Assembly: GCF_015679185.1 (NCBI RefSeq)
Contig: NZ_CP064939.1
Location: 4,650,001 to 4,714,000, forward strand
From: Pedobacter endophyticus
Lineage (GTDB): Bacteria > Bacteroidota > Bacteroidia > Sphingobacteriales > Sphingobacteriaceae
DNA length: 64,000 nucleotides
Reading direction: 5' to 3'
Part shown: piece by piece, positions 35,800 through 44,383 of the stretch
Position numbering within the stretch: position 1 is the stretch's first letter
Layout: each line of letters opens with the position of its first letter
Program-made: the position numbers and the translations under genes
The notes under the pieces: model-generated
The model's input: the letters and a program-made list of their open reading frames with translations, nothing else
Database searches by the model: none
What the model was told of the DNA's origin: nothing

Positions 35800-35977
35800 G
35801 AAATGAGCAATATGCAATAACCAATGAACAATAACCAGTGAATAAAACCATCGGCTTAAAAAGGTAGTGGGTAAGGTTGCTGCGGTGGCTCTTAGGCTAG
35901 GGATTCCTCATCCCTCGGAATGACAGTGGTGGAACCAATGACTAATGAACTAATGACCAATGAACAATTGAACCAAC
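35800..35977. repeat. Simple 'aatgaactaatgacc' tandem repeat
   Basis: Degenerate units of AATGAACAATAACCA and CTAATGAACTAATGACC at about 35805-35840 and 35936-35972, with a 'ctaggctagggattcctcatccctcggaatgac' type element between them. Confidence 0.5.
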
Positions 35978-36559
35978 TTATCCTTTCCCTAAATTATAAC
36001 ACGCCCTGCAACGCGGTTCGTAACTGTCTTTTTCGCCCAGCAAAACGGTGTTTTCGTTAGTTACGGTTCGGTAACTGTAAAGTGCCGGGTTTCCGCAACA
36101 TACACAAACGGCATTTACCTTGGTTACATGTTCGGCAATGGCCATTAAGGCAGGCATTGGTCCGAAAGGCTTCCCTGTAAAGTCCATGTCGAGCCCTGCC
36201 ACAATAACCCTTATGCCTCTTAATGCCAACTTGTTGCAAACATCAGGCAGTTCGTTATCGAAAAACTGTGCTTCGTCTATGCCAACAACCTGCGTGTTGG
36301 TGCCGAGCAGTAAAATGGCTGAGGCGCTGTCGACCGGGGTTGAATTGATGGAGTTTAAATCGTGCGAAACCACTTCCGTATCGTGATATCGGGTATCGGT
36401 TCGAGGCTTAAATATTTCGACATTCAATTTAGCAATTTGGGCTCTTTTTAACCTGCGGATCAGTTCTTCGGTTTTGCCAGAAAACATGGAGCCACAAACC
36501 ACCTCAATACTTCCCGAAAATTCGCCCCTTCTCCTAAAATTTTGTTCACTAAATAACAT
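35978..36559 (-). CDS. tdk: Thymidine kinase
   Basis: 193 aa, type II (E. coli/human TK1-like) enzyme. P-loop GSMFSGKT at 23-30, Mg-binding DEAQFF near 93-98, FTGKPFGPM lasso region, and zinc-binding cysteines in CVCCGNPALYSYR and RCRAC. It phosphorylates thymidine to dTMP for salvage. Divergent from the acidic protein gene at 36681. Confidence 0.97.
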   Translation of the reverse strand: MLFSEQNFRRRGEFSGSIEVVCGSMFSGKTEELIRRLKRAQIAKLNVEIFKPRTDTRYHDTEVVSHDLNSINSTPVDSASAILLLGTNTQVVGIDEAQFFDNELPDVCNKLALRGIRVIVAGLDMDFTGKPFGPMPALMAIAEHVTKVNAVCVCCGNPALYSYRTVTNENTVLLGEKDSYEPRCRACYNLGKG

Positions 36560-36626
36560 GCCCTGTTTTTTACGCCGTATCTGTATTGTATTAATTTAAA
36601 ACCGAACAAATATGAGAATTAAGTGT

Positions 36627-36634
36627 TATTTTTG
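36627..36634 (+). promoter_or_regulatory. -7 promoter element before the acidic protein gene
   Basis: TATTTTTG matches TAnnTTTG, 46 nt before the start at 36681; no clear -33 element. Confidence 0.35.
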
Positions 36635-36680
36635 AACACATAGTTACCAACATAAATCAACCAAATTTTCGTTTAACTTT

Positions 36681-37856
36681 ATGATGAAACAACGAGATAT
36701 CTTCACAAAAGTCGGCAATATACTGGCAGAATTAAATGAGCAATATGAGTTTCTTGCGCAAAATCCAGCCCAATTAAACGATCTGGAATTGGAGCTTTTT
36801 CTGGCCAATGCAGATTTCCTTGCCGATCATGTTCGGATTGTTCAGAAGCTAAACGCGGCAGTTGAAAAACAAGCTCCGCCGGTTCAACAACCTGTGTTTG
36901 AAGATAAGGGCACTACTGTTGTGTCTGAAGTTTCATCAGTTGAAGAAGAAGCAGATGAAGATTTTGCAAATGAAGAATTGCAAGAAGTGGCTGCTGCCGA
37001 AGAACAAGAAGAACGGGTTGATGTAAAGCAGGAGCAAGAGGTTTTGGATGATGAAAAAATTCATGAAGAAACCAGTGCAAAAGTGCTTCAAAACGACTTT
37101 TTTAAGCCTGATCACGAAGACCATACTTTCGAGTTTGTTTTAGGTAACCATAGTGAGGATGATCAATTTGATTATGAAGCCAAATCGGTAGAAGAGATTT
37201 TCGATCGTCCGTTAAGCAAAGCGGAAGAAGAGGTGTTGGCCCAAAAGAAGAAAATACATGAAGACGCTCCACTGAATGCCACTAACGAGCCTATTTTACC
37301 TGAGGAAGATGAGATTGGCCCTGAGCCGTTTTTAATCTCACATGAAGAGGAAGCGCAGGTGGGTGATATGCAGTCAATTGAGGAAGCAGAAGTCCCTGTG
37401 CCTGCTGTTGAGGTGAAGTCTGAGCCCATTGCAGCGCTTAAAGATGTTGAAATGGACGAGCCTGTTATATCTCCGCCAGTGGTTGAACGACCGGTTTTTA
37501 CGCCCGAGGCAGTTCCTGTTAAACCGGCTCCTCAATCTGTCGTTAGTCATCCTGCACCAAGTTTGAACGACCTGCTTGCTAAAACGCAGTCGAAAAGCGA
37601 CGAGCCTGTTAAAGCGCCAATTTCCGATTTGAAACAGGCCATCAGTTTAAACCAAAAATTATTGTTTATTAAGGATCTTTTTAGAGGTTACAACCTGGCT
37701 TATTCTGAAGCAATCGATATTGTAAATAAAATGAGCAGTTTTGAAATCGCCGACAGCTTTTTGCAGAGTAACTATGCAATTAAGAACGATTGGGCAAACA
37801 AACAAGCAACGGTTGATCAGTTTTATGAATTGTTGAATAGACGATTTAGTAAGTAA
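36681..37856 (+). CDS. Acidic multi-domain hypothetical protein
   Basis: 391 aa (the start may be Met1 or Met2, 36681 or 36684). Residues 1-60 form a predicted helical domain (DIFTKVGNILAELNEQYEFL); about 60-315 is a low-complexity Glu/Asp/Val/Pro linker. The last 75 residues (SDLKQAISLNQKLLFIKDLFRGYNLAYSEAIDIVNKMS...) are a conserved-looking helical domain. No signal peptide or membrane segment. I know it only as a Bacteroidota-type hypothetical commonly near tdk. The architecture suggests a scaffold connecting two small domains. Confidence 0.75.
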   Translation: MMKQRDIFTKVGNILAELNEQYEFLAQNPAQLNDLELELFLANADFLADHVRIVQKLNAAVEKQAPPVQQPVFEDKGTTVVSEVSSVEEEADEDFANEELQEVAAAEEQEERVDVKQEQEVLDDEKIHEETSAKVLQNDFFKPDHEDHTFEFVLGNHSEDDQFDYEAKSVEEIFDRPLSKAEEEVLAQKKKIHEDAPLNATNEPILPEEDEIGPEPFLISHEEEAQVGDMQSIEEAEVPVPAVEVKSEPIAALKDVEMDEPVISPPVVERPVFTPEAVPVKPAPQSVVSHPAPSLNDLLAKTQSKSDEPVKAPISDLKQAISLNQKLLFIKDLFRGYNLAYSEAIDIVNKMSSFEIADSFLQSNYAIKNDWANKQATVDQFYELLNRRFSK

Positions 37857-37858
37857 GC

Positions 37859-38071
37859 CGGTATAGGAGGCGCTGGTGCTGGTCGAGATTTCCAATCTCG
37901 TCCTATCTAATACTGGATTTAAAATCCAGAGCTAGAAAAGTCAGGATTAGAAATCCTGCTTAGCGGTTTCAATTGTCGTCATTGCGAGGAACGAAGCAAT
38001 CTCTTTTTTTGATCAGATTGCTTTGGCTCACACAAGCCCGGCCTCGCAATGACGGATAAATCGTAAATCCT
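37859..38071. repeat. 213-bp direct repeat, copy 1
   Basis: A composite of small hairpins: CGAGATT-TCC-AATCTCG, CTGGATTT-AA-AATCCAG, CAGGATT-AGA-AATCCTG, then a longer stem formed by GTCATTGCGAGG and CCTCGCAATGAC with CGAAGCAATCT/AGATTGCTTTGG inside. The same text recurs from 38140, 281 bp later, with about seven substitutions in 213 bp. No open frame. Confidence 0.85.
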
Positions 38072-38139
38072 TCCCGCTTAATACTGGATTTAAAATCCAG
38101 CGCTAGATAAGTCAGGATTACAAATCCTGCCTAGCGGGA
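38072..38139. repeat. Partial repeat unit between the two 213-bp copies
   Basis: Contains one more pair of the CTGGATTT/AAATCCAG and CAGGATT/AATCCTG hairpins flanked by CCCGCT and AGCGGG, so it is a shortened member of the same family. Confidence 0.65.
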
Positions 38140-38352
38140 CGGTATAGGAGGCGCTGGTGCTGGTCGAGATTTCCAATCTCGTCCTATCTAATACTGGATT
38201 TAAAATCCAGAGCTAGACAAGTCAGAGTTACAAACCCTGCCCAGCGGTTTCAATTGTCGTCATTGCGAGGAACGAAGCAATCTCTTTTTTTGATCAGATT
38301 GCTTTGGCTCACACAAGCCCGGCCTCGCAATGACGGATAAATCGTAAATCCT
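38140..38352. repeat. 213-bp direct repeat, copy 2
   Basis: Near-identical to copy 1; the substitutions cluster in the third hairpin, which nonetheless stays partly paired. The repeats fill the space between the acidic protein gene and rodA. Confidence 0.85.
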
Positions 38353-38412
38353 GCCCAGCGGAGACTTTATGCGCCCTATCCCTCTACCTTAAACCTTTTA
38401 CCCCTCTACCCT

Positions 38413-39675
38413 CTAAAAGAACCCCATTCTATTCGAATCGAGCTTTAAGAAGATAAACAGCAAAATTGTAAAACTCCAGAGTGACGAACCGCCATAACTT
38501 ATCAATGGCAACGGAATGCCAATTACTGGAATAATTCCAATGGTCATCCCGATATTGATGAAAATGTGGAAGAATAAGATACAGGCCACGCTATAGCCGT
38601 AAACCCGCGAGAACGTAGAGCGTTGCCGTTCGGCCAGATTGATTAGCCGTAACAGTAAGAAAATGTACAAGCCAATGACTACCGAACAACCCAGGAAGCC
38701 CCATTCTTCGCCGATGGTAGAAAAAATAAAATCGGTACTTTGTTCGGGTACATACCCATATTTGGTTTGTGTTCCTTGTAAAAATCCCCGACCGGTTACC
38801 TGGCCAGAGCCAATTGCAATTTGCGACTGAATTACATTATATCCTGCGCCTTTGTTATCGGTTTTTAAACCAAGCATTAATTCAATCCGGCTTCTTTGGT
38901 GAGGCGCTAAAACTTTTTCGTACGCAACCTTAATTAAAAAGAGATAGCCAATAGCAAACAACGTAACCAAAACGGTCGAAAAGATAATCTTCTGCTTCCT
39001 TCTATTCATATAGATGAAAAGGCCGGCGATGCCGATAATCAAGGTGATTAAAATGTAAGTTGGCACCAGAAAATCGGCTACAAACAATACAATCATTCCC
39101 AAAAAGATGAGTAAGAAATAACCCGACAAACCTTCGCGATAAAGCGGAAACATAAAGGCTAAGAAAACGAGCGCCGACCCCGTATCGGGCTGCAACATAA
39201 TTAATACCAAAGGCGCAAGTACAATTAACCCGGCAATCATAATCGATTTAATATCTTGAAACTTGGGATTGAAAGCACCAATGTAGCGAGCCAGTAGTAA
39301 AGCGGTTCCAAATTTGGCAAATTCGGCCGGCTGTAATTTGAATGATCCGATTTCGATCCACGCCTGATTTCCGGCTACCTTGTTTCCGACTACCAGTACT
39401 GCCAACAATAAGAGTAATGTTCCGCCGTAAATAAAGGGAGAAAAGACGTTAAAAAGCCTTCCGTCGAATAATAAAATGGATAAGCCCAAAATCAAGCCTG
39501 TTATGATATAAATGAGTTGCTTGCCGTAGCTACTTGCAAAATCGAAAGCCGCATTATCCGGATGGGGGATTGATGCGTAGATATTAATAAAACCTATTGA
39601 ACAGAGTGCAATGTAAACAAGAATACTAATCCAATCTACATTAAAGAAAAATCTGCTTCCCTGTTGCTGCTGCAT
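38413..39675 (-). CDS. rodA: Rod shape-determining protein RodA
   Basis: 420 aa SEDS glycosyltransferase with about ten transmembrane helices. Conserved segments are LQPDTGSALVF, GSGQVTGRGFLQGTQT and the C-terminal PLPLISYGGSS. It polymerises glycan strands in the elongasome together with the class B PBP encoded just upstream (mrdA, one base apart). It is last of the mreB-mreC-mreD-mrdA-rodA operon. The family is typically 370-420 aa, so it is full length. Confidence 0.97.
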   Translation of the reverse strand: MQQQQGSRFFFNVDWISILVYIALCSIGFINIYASIPHPDNAAFDFASSYGKQLIYIITGLILGLSILLFDGRLFNVFSPFIYGGTLLLLLAVLVVGNKVAGNQAWIEIGSFKLQPAEFAKFGTALLLARYIGAFNPKFQDIKSIMIAGLIVLAPLVLIMLQPDTGSALVFLAFMFPLYREGLSGYFLLIFLGMIVLFVADFLVPTYILITLIIGIAGLFIYMNRRKQKIIFSTVLVTLFAIGYLFLIKVAYEKVLAPHQRSRIELMLGLKTDNKGAGYNVIQSQIAIGSGQVTGRGFLQGTQTKYGYVPEQSTDFIFSTIGEEWGFLGCSVVIGLYIFLLLRLINLAERQRSTFSRVYGYSVACILFFHIFINIGMTIGIIPVIGIPLPLISYGGSSLWSFTILLFIFLKLDSNRMGFF

Positions 39676-39676
39676 T

Positions 39677-41686
39677 TTAATTAGTTGTTAATGGTTTTTT
39701 TGCGACTAACAATTGCGGGTTTTTTGGTTTTGTGGCAACGCTTTGTCTGTCTGTTGCCGCTTTAATCCTTAAACTATCCTTAACCTTTTTAGTCGAATCT
39801 GCTTTTTTAATCGATAAGCTGTCTGCTTTCGTCAATTTAGGCGCTTTGGTTTTATCTTTTAAAACAGGTAGCAGATTTTGGTTTTTCATCCATTCTACTT
39901 GTGCCTCCCGAGGGCCGGCTATAGCGCCTTTAAGGTATTTTTCGATCATGTAACTGGCAATCGGTGCGGCATAGGTGCTTCCGAAGCCTGCGTTTTCTAC
40001 AATAACCGCTATTGCAATTTTCGGATTATCGCGGGGGGCAAAGCCGATAAATACAGAGTGGTTTTTACCGTGTGGATTTTGTACCGTTCCGGTTTTACCG
40101 CAGAGCAATATATCCGGAATCCTTGATAATGTTGCCGTTCCCCAACTTTCATTTACCGCATCCTGCATGCCATCTATCACCGGGCCGAAATGCTTTGCAT
40201 CTACACCAACATAGTGTTTTTTAACGTATTGTTCGCTTACCTGATTTTTATCGCCAACGCCTTTAATTAAGTGTGGCTTAATGTAATAACCGCGATTGGC
40301 AATAACGGCCATGGCGTTAGCAATTTGCAAAGGCGTGGCGGTAATTTCACCCTGCCCAATGGCTTGAGAAATTACGTTGGTATAGCCCCATCGTTTCCCA
40401 TAAATCTTATCGTAATGTTCGGCGGTGTAAAAGTAGCCCTTTCTTTCGTAAGGCATGTCGATGCCCAGCGTATCGCCAAAACCAAACTTGGCCACTTTAT
40501 CCCTCCATTCTTGATAAGTTTTTCGTTGGTTTTTCATGCCGTTTTTCGTAATCAGCTTTTGAAAAACGTAGCAAAAATAGGTGTTGCACGAGCGGGCGAT
40601 GCCTCGCCTTAAAGCGATAGAACCATCAAAGTGTTCGCATTTTATACGTCGGTTTCCGGCCTGATAATAATGCGGACAGAAAAAGGTAGTATTCGGATCA
40701 ATTACACCTTCTTGAAGGCCAATAAGTGCATCAACAGGTTTAAACGAAGAGCCGGGAGGATAATAACCCATAATTGGGCGAACCAGCGATGGCCGATAGG
40801 GATTACCGACAATAAACTCCATGTAATTGTTGCCCTGATTTCGTCCGACCAACAAATTGGGATCGTAACCGGGACTACTGATTAGCGATAAGATTTCGCC
40901 GCTGGATGGCTCAATGGCTACAATGGCTCCAACTTTGTTCTTCATCAGTTCTTCGCCGAGCTTTTGAATCCTCATGTCGATACTCGAGAGCAAGCGCTCC
41001 CCCGAAACCGCGTTTACATCGTATTTGCCGTTGGCGTAGCTTCCTTGCGGGGTGTTATGTACATCGTAAATGGTGTTTACCACGCCTTTTTCTCCCCTTA
41101 AAACTTCTTCGTACGATTTTTCGAGTCCGCTTTTACCCTTATAATCCCCCGGTTTGTAATACCCGTTTGAGTTTGCAATGTCGGCACTATCAACTTCTTT
41201 TACGTAACCAAACAATTGGCCGCCAACACTATCAGGATAATAGCGAATGGTACGATCTTGTGTGGCGAAGCCAGGAAAACGGTACATAATTTCTTGCAGG
41301 CGGGCATAGCTCTGAACCGAAATTTGCTTTACGAAGGGCGTGGCCTGATAGTTGGATTTGGCTTTGGCCTTACGCATAAATTTGCGCACATCGGCAATTG
41401 AAATTTCGAGGGCATTTGCTAAAGCAACGGTATCAAAATCTTTTACTTCGTTCGGGATTACCATTAAGTCGTAAACGGGAACATTCTGTACAATAACCTT
41501 TCCGTTCCTATCCAATATGGCTCCGCGGGCGGGGTACTTGTATTTTTTTTTAAGTACGTTACTCTCAGCCGATAAAAATGCTTTATCGCTAATAATTTGA
41601 ATATAAAAAAGCTTACCTAATAGAATTAAAGCTATTACGATGAATAATCCCTGAACAACATATTTCCGATTAAATAATTGATCCAT
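39677..41686 (-). CDS. mrdA: Penicillin-binding protein 2
   Basis: 669 aa. A short cytoplasmic tail and one transmembrane helix (about residues 12-32), a pedestal/dimerisation domain, then the transpeptidase. Active-site motifs: GSSFKP (SxxK, near residue 320), SCN (SxN) in ARSCNTYF, and KTGT in CGKTGTVQNPHGKNH. A Lys/Thr-rich tail follows about residue 620. It cross-links peptidoglycan during elongation and partners RodA. It overlaps mreD by one base. Confidence 0.97.
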   Translation of the reverse strand: MDQLFNRKYVVQGLFIVIALILLGKLFYIQIISDKAFLSAESNVLKKKYKYPARGAILDRNGKVIVQNVPVYDLMVIPNEVKDFDTVALANALEISIADVRKFMRKAKAKSNYQATPFVKQISVQSYARLQEIMYRFPGFATQDRTIRYYPDSVGGQLFGYVKEVDSADIANSNGYYKPGDYKGKSGLEKSYEEVLRGEKGVVNTIYDVHNTPQGSYANGKYDVNAVSGERLLSSIDMRIQKLGEELMKNKVGAIVAIEPSSGEILSLISSPGYDPNLLVGRNQGNNYMEFIVGNPYRPSLVRPIMGYYPPGSSFKPVDALIGLQEGVIDPNTTFFCPHYYQAGNRRIKCEHFDGSIALRRGIARSCNTYFCYVFQKLITKNGMKNQRKTYQEWRDKVAKFGFGDTLGIDMPYERKGYFYTAEHYDKIYGKRWGYTNVISQAIGQGEITATPLQIANAMAVIANRGYYIKPHLIKGVGDKNQVSEQYVKKHYVGVDAKHFGPVIDGMQDAVNESWGTATLSRIPDILLCGKTGTVQNPHGKNHSVFIGFAPRDNPKIAIAVIVENAGFGSTYAAPIASYMIEKYLKGAIAGPREAQVEWMKNQNLLPVLKDKTKAPKLTKADSLSIKKADSTKKVKDSLRIKAATDRQSVATKPKNPQLLVAKKPLTTN

Positions 41687-42201
41687 TAGCGTGATGTTCT
41701 TTTATAGAATATCGATTCTACCAAAAATATAAGAAGCAATGAAAAGGCGCAACTTAAACCACATCTCATTAGCGTGTAACCAATTTCGCTCAACTTAAAT
41801 GTTTCTAAAAAGAACAACACTAAATGATGGGTAACTACGCAAAGAAAGGCATAAAGCGAAAACCATTGGAAGCCCATATAACTCAACGATGGTTCGGGAT
41901 CGTCAATCGCATCGCGGTTTAAGCTGATGGAAATAAATGAGATCCTAACGAAAGCCAAAACTACGCAAGCCGTTGCATGCACGCCCATGGTATCGTAAAA
42001 GGCATCGAGCGTTAGGCCGGTAAAAAATGCGAGCAGGTAAAGGAGTATATTGGGGATGCCGAAGGGAAGAAGCAATAAGAAAAGCACGTAGATAAATGGA
42101 GTAGAAAGATCGTAGAAACCCATGTTTTTGAGCAGAAAAATCTGAACAAAAAGCAGTATTGCCCACCGTATTACGTTTATGATTATTAATTTACTATTCA
42201 T
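41686..42201 (-). CDS. mreD: Rod shape-determining protein MreD
   Basis: 171 aa, about five transmembrane helices, with the LLLPFGIPNILLYLLAFFTGLTLDAFYDTMGVHA region typical of MreD (written in parts: GIPNILLYLLAFF and GLTLDAFYDTMGVH). Divergent family, but length, topology and place between mreC and mrdA make the call safe. It overlaps mreC by 8 bp and mrdA by 1 bp, implying coupled translation. Confidence 0.92.
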   Translation of the reverse strand: MNSKLIIINVIRWAILLFVQIFLLKNMGFYDLSTPFIYVLFLLLLPFGIPNILLYLLAFFTGLTLDAFYDTMGVHATACVVLAFVRISFISISLNRDAIDDPEPSLSYMGFQWFSLYAFLCVVTHHLVLFFLETFKLSEIGYTLMRCGLSCAFSLLLIFLVESIFYKRTSR

Positions 42202-43033
42202 TTGGCTTTATTAAGCTCTCTAAAGCTTTTTGCTCCTCCGCTTTTTTATCTTTTACCACGTATACATATTGTAAGGTACTAAAATCGGTAAATAAATTTA
42301 ATTCGCCCGATAAGAAGTTATCGTTGGTGGCCACGTTAGGCTTAACAATTTTTCCTACTAAAATTCCTGATGGAAAAAAGCCAAAGCCTGAAGTTACTAC
42401 AGTATCGCCAACCAACATTTTAATGTGGTTGGGAACTTCTTTAATAAATGCTTTTCGGATATCGAAATTGCCTTCGCCCCAAACCAACGAGCCTAAAGCA
42501 TTATTTTTTTTCAGGGTTACGCTAATTTTGGTGTCTTTGTGCAACAGCGACTGAATGGTGGCCAGGTGCTCAGAAACATCGCGAATAAAACCTACCACGC
42601 CCCGTTGCGGCGCAATTACTGCCATTCCGTTCTTAATCCCATCAATACTGCCCTTGTTAATCGTCATGACGTTATTGCGTAGGGTGATTGAATTTTTAAC
42701 CACTTTTGCCGCTAAATAGGTGTATTGCTGGTTTGTTATTGTGTCGATTACCTTTACATCCTTAGCGGTATCAACCGTGGTAAGTGCAAGTAATTTCGTT
42801 TTCAGCTTGGCATTTTCGGCGGCCAAACTATCGTTAACCATGCCGAGGTTTAAGTACCTTTTAAATACATTCAGCCTTTCGTAAGCCTCGCCCACAACCT
42901 GGTTGGATGAGTTTAAGGTTACGCTACGCTGATAGGCATTGTTTTTTACGGTTAGATAGATGCCAACAGTGAAAAATATAATAAACAGGAAAAATGCGTT
43001 ATATCTGCTAATGAAAATCCAAAGGTTACGCAT
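42194..43033 (-). CDS. mreC: Rod shape-determining protein MreC
   Basis: 279 aa. One N-terminal transmembrane helix (about 12-30), a coiled coil (YLNLGMVNDSLAAENAKLKTKLLAL split: NDSLAAENAKLKTKLL), then the periplasmic double beta-barrel with NKGSIDGIKNGMAVIAPQ and GVVGFIRDVSEH. It scaffolds the elongasome by activating the PBP2-RodA pair. Second gene of the operon, 80 bp after mreB. Confidence 0.96.
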   Translation of the reverse strand: MRNLWIFISRYNAFFLFIIFFTVGIYLTVKNNAYQRSVTLNSSNQVVGEAYERLNVFKRYLNLGMVNDSLAAENAKLKTKLLALTTVDTAKDVKVIDTITNQQYTYLAAKVVKNSITLRNNVMTINKGSIDGIKNGMAVIAPQRGVVGFIRDVSEHLATIQSLLHKDTKISVTLKKNNALGSLVWGEGNFDIRKAFIKEVPNHIKMLVGDTVVTSGFGFFPSGILVGKIVKPNVATNDNFLSGELNLFTDFSTLQYVYVVKDKKAEEQKALESLIKPNE

Positions 43034-43114
43034 TTAAGTTTCGAGTTGGGAGTCAAAAGTTTGGAGTCTGAGTGGAAAACTCCAAGCTCACAACCCCAAA
43101 CCCCAAACTAAAGG
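43034..43114. repeat. Simple repeat between mreB and mreC
   Basis: AGTTGGGAGTC, TTTGGAGTCTGAG, AACTCCAAGCTC and CCCCAAAC units, related to 13649-13747. It lies within the operon, so it must be transcribed through. Confidence 0.5.
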
Positions 43115-44137
43115 TTATTGCATTAAAAATTTATAGCCGCCAATATTTTTAAGGGCGATGCCGGTACCACGAACAACTGCTCGAAGCGGATCTTCGGCCA
43201 CATGCACGGGTAACTTTGTTTTTGCCGCAACACGTTTATCTAAACCTCTCAACAAGGCACCACCACCGGTTAAATAAATACCAGTTTGATAAATATCCGC
43301 TGAAAGTTCTGGTGGAGTAATCTCCAATGCCTTTAAAATGGCTTCCTCAATTTTTGAGATCGATTTATCTAAACAATGCGCAATTTCGGTGTACGAAACA
43401 GTAATTTGCTTCGGAACCCCAGTCATTAAATCACGACCTTGAACGGCAAAGTCCGAAGGAGCATCTTGCAGCTCAGGTAAAGCAGCGCCAACTTCAATTT
43501 TGATTTTTTCTGCAGTACGATCGCCAATCATAATGTTGTGCTGACGGCGGATGTAGTTTACAATGTCTGAGTCGAAGTTGTCTCCCGCAACGCGGATAGA
43601 TTGATCGCAAACGATACCAGATAAGGCGATAACGGCAATTTCAGTTGTACCGCCACCGATATCGATAATCATATTTCCCATTGGCTCCTCTACGTCGATA
43701 CCAATACCAACAGCGGCCGCCATGGGCTCGTGAATTAAGTAGACTTCTTTAGCTCCTGCAATTTCGGCAGAGTCGCGAACGGCACGTTTCTCTACCTCGG
43801 TAATACCCGATGGAATACAGATTACCATACGCAATGAGGGGAACATCCATCCCTTGCCGCCATTTAGCATGCGAATCATTCCTTTGATCATCGCTTCAGC
43901 AGCGTTGAAATCGGCAATTACACCATCTTTCAGTGGACGCACGGTTTTAATATTGTCGTGGGTTTTACCCTCCATTTGCATGGCCTGGCGGCCAATGGCG
44001 ATCACCTTGTTTGTTGTACGATCGAAAGCAACGATAGACGGCTCATCTACAACTACTTTGTCGTTATGTATAATTAGGGTATTCGCTGTGCCTAAATCGA
44101 TGGCAACTTCTTGCGTAAACCAGTTGAATAATCCCAT
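43115..44137 (-). CDS. mreB: Rod shape-determining protein MreB
   Basis: 340 aa, actin-like ATPase. Phosphate-1 motif DLGTANT at about residues 14-20, phosphate-2 IDIGGGTTE, adenosine motif TGGGALLRGLD. It forms membrane-associated filaments that guide the elongation machinery. First gene of mreB-mreC-mreD-mrdA-rodA. Upstream minus-strand DNA has a TTG and a TATTTTTA, a weak match to the Bacteroidota promoter. Confidence 0.98.
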   Translation of the reverse strand: MGLFNWFTQEVAIDLGTANTLIIHNDKVVVDEPSIVAFDRTTNKVIAIGRQAMQMEGKTHDNIKTVRPLKDGVIADFNAAEAMIKGMIRMLNGGKGWMFPSLRMVICIPSGITEVEKRAVRDSAEIAGAKEVYLIHEPMAAAVGIGIDVEEPMGNMIIDIGGGTTEIAVIALSGIVCDQSIRVAGDNFDSDIVNYIRRQHNIMIGDRTAEKIKIEVGAALPELQDAPSDFAVQGRDLMTGVPKQITVSYTEIAHCLDKSISKIEEAILKALEITPPELSADIYQTGIYLTGGGALLRGLDKRVAAKTKLPVHVAEDPLRAVVRGTGIALKNIGGYKFLMQ

Positions 44138-44315
44138 GTACGAGTTATATTTTCTTTAAATTGTTAAATCTATACTATTCCTAATGTAAAAATAGGTTTT
44201 TTATTGTTTCAAGTTGCTATTTTAAGCCAAAACCAAGCTAAAAGACCAACTTCCTCACCTTATCAACGCTTGTGGTTGAGTTTAGCCTTTGGGTTTAAAG
44301 AACAAACTTTAATTT

Positions 44316-44378
44316 CCCTCTCTTTTGGAGAGGGATTCACTGTCTTTTCAATTAATTCTCCCTTTCGCAGGGAGAGGC
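44316..44378. repeat. Paired short hairpins between purH and mreB
   Basis: CCCTCTC/GAGAGGG at 44316-44334 and CTCCCT/AGGGAG at about 44362-44378, both without a T-tract. They look like the same repeat as at 694-712. Confidence 0.4.
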
Positions 44379-44383
44379 TCTTT

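Noticed and set aside
37859..38352. CRISPR-like array
   Set aside because: Only two long repeats with hairpins and a partial unit; no short regular spacers and no cas genes.
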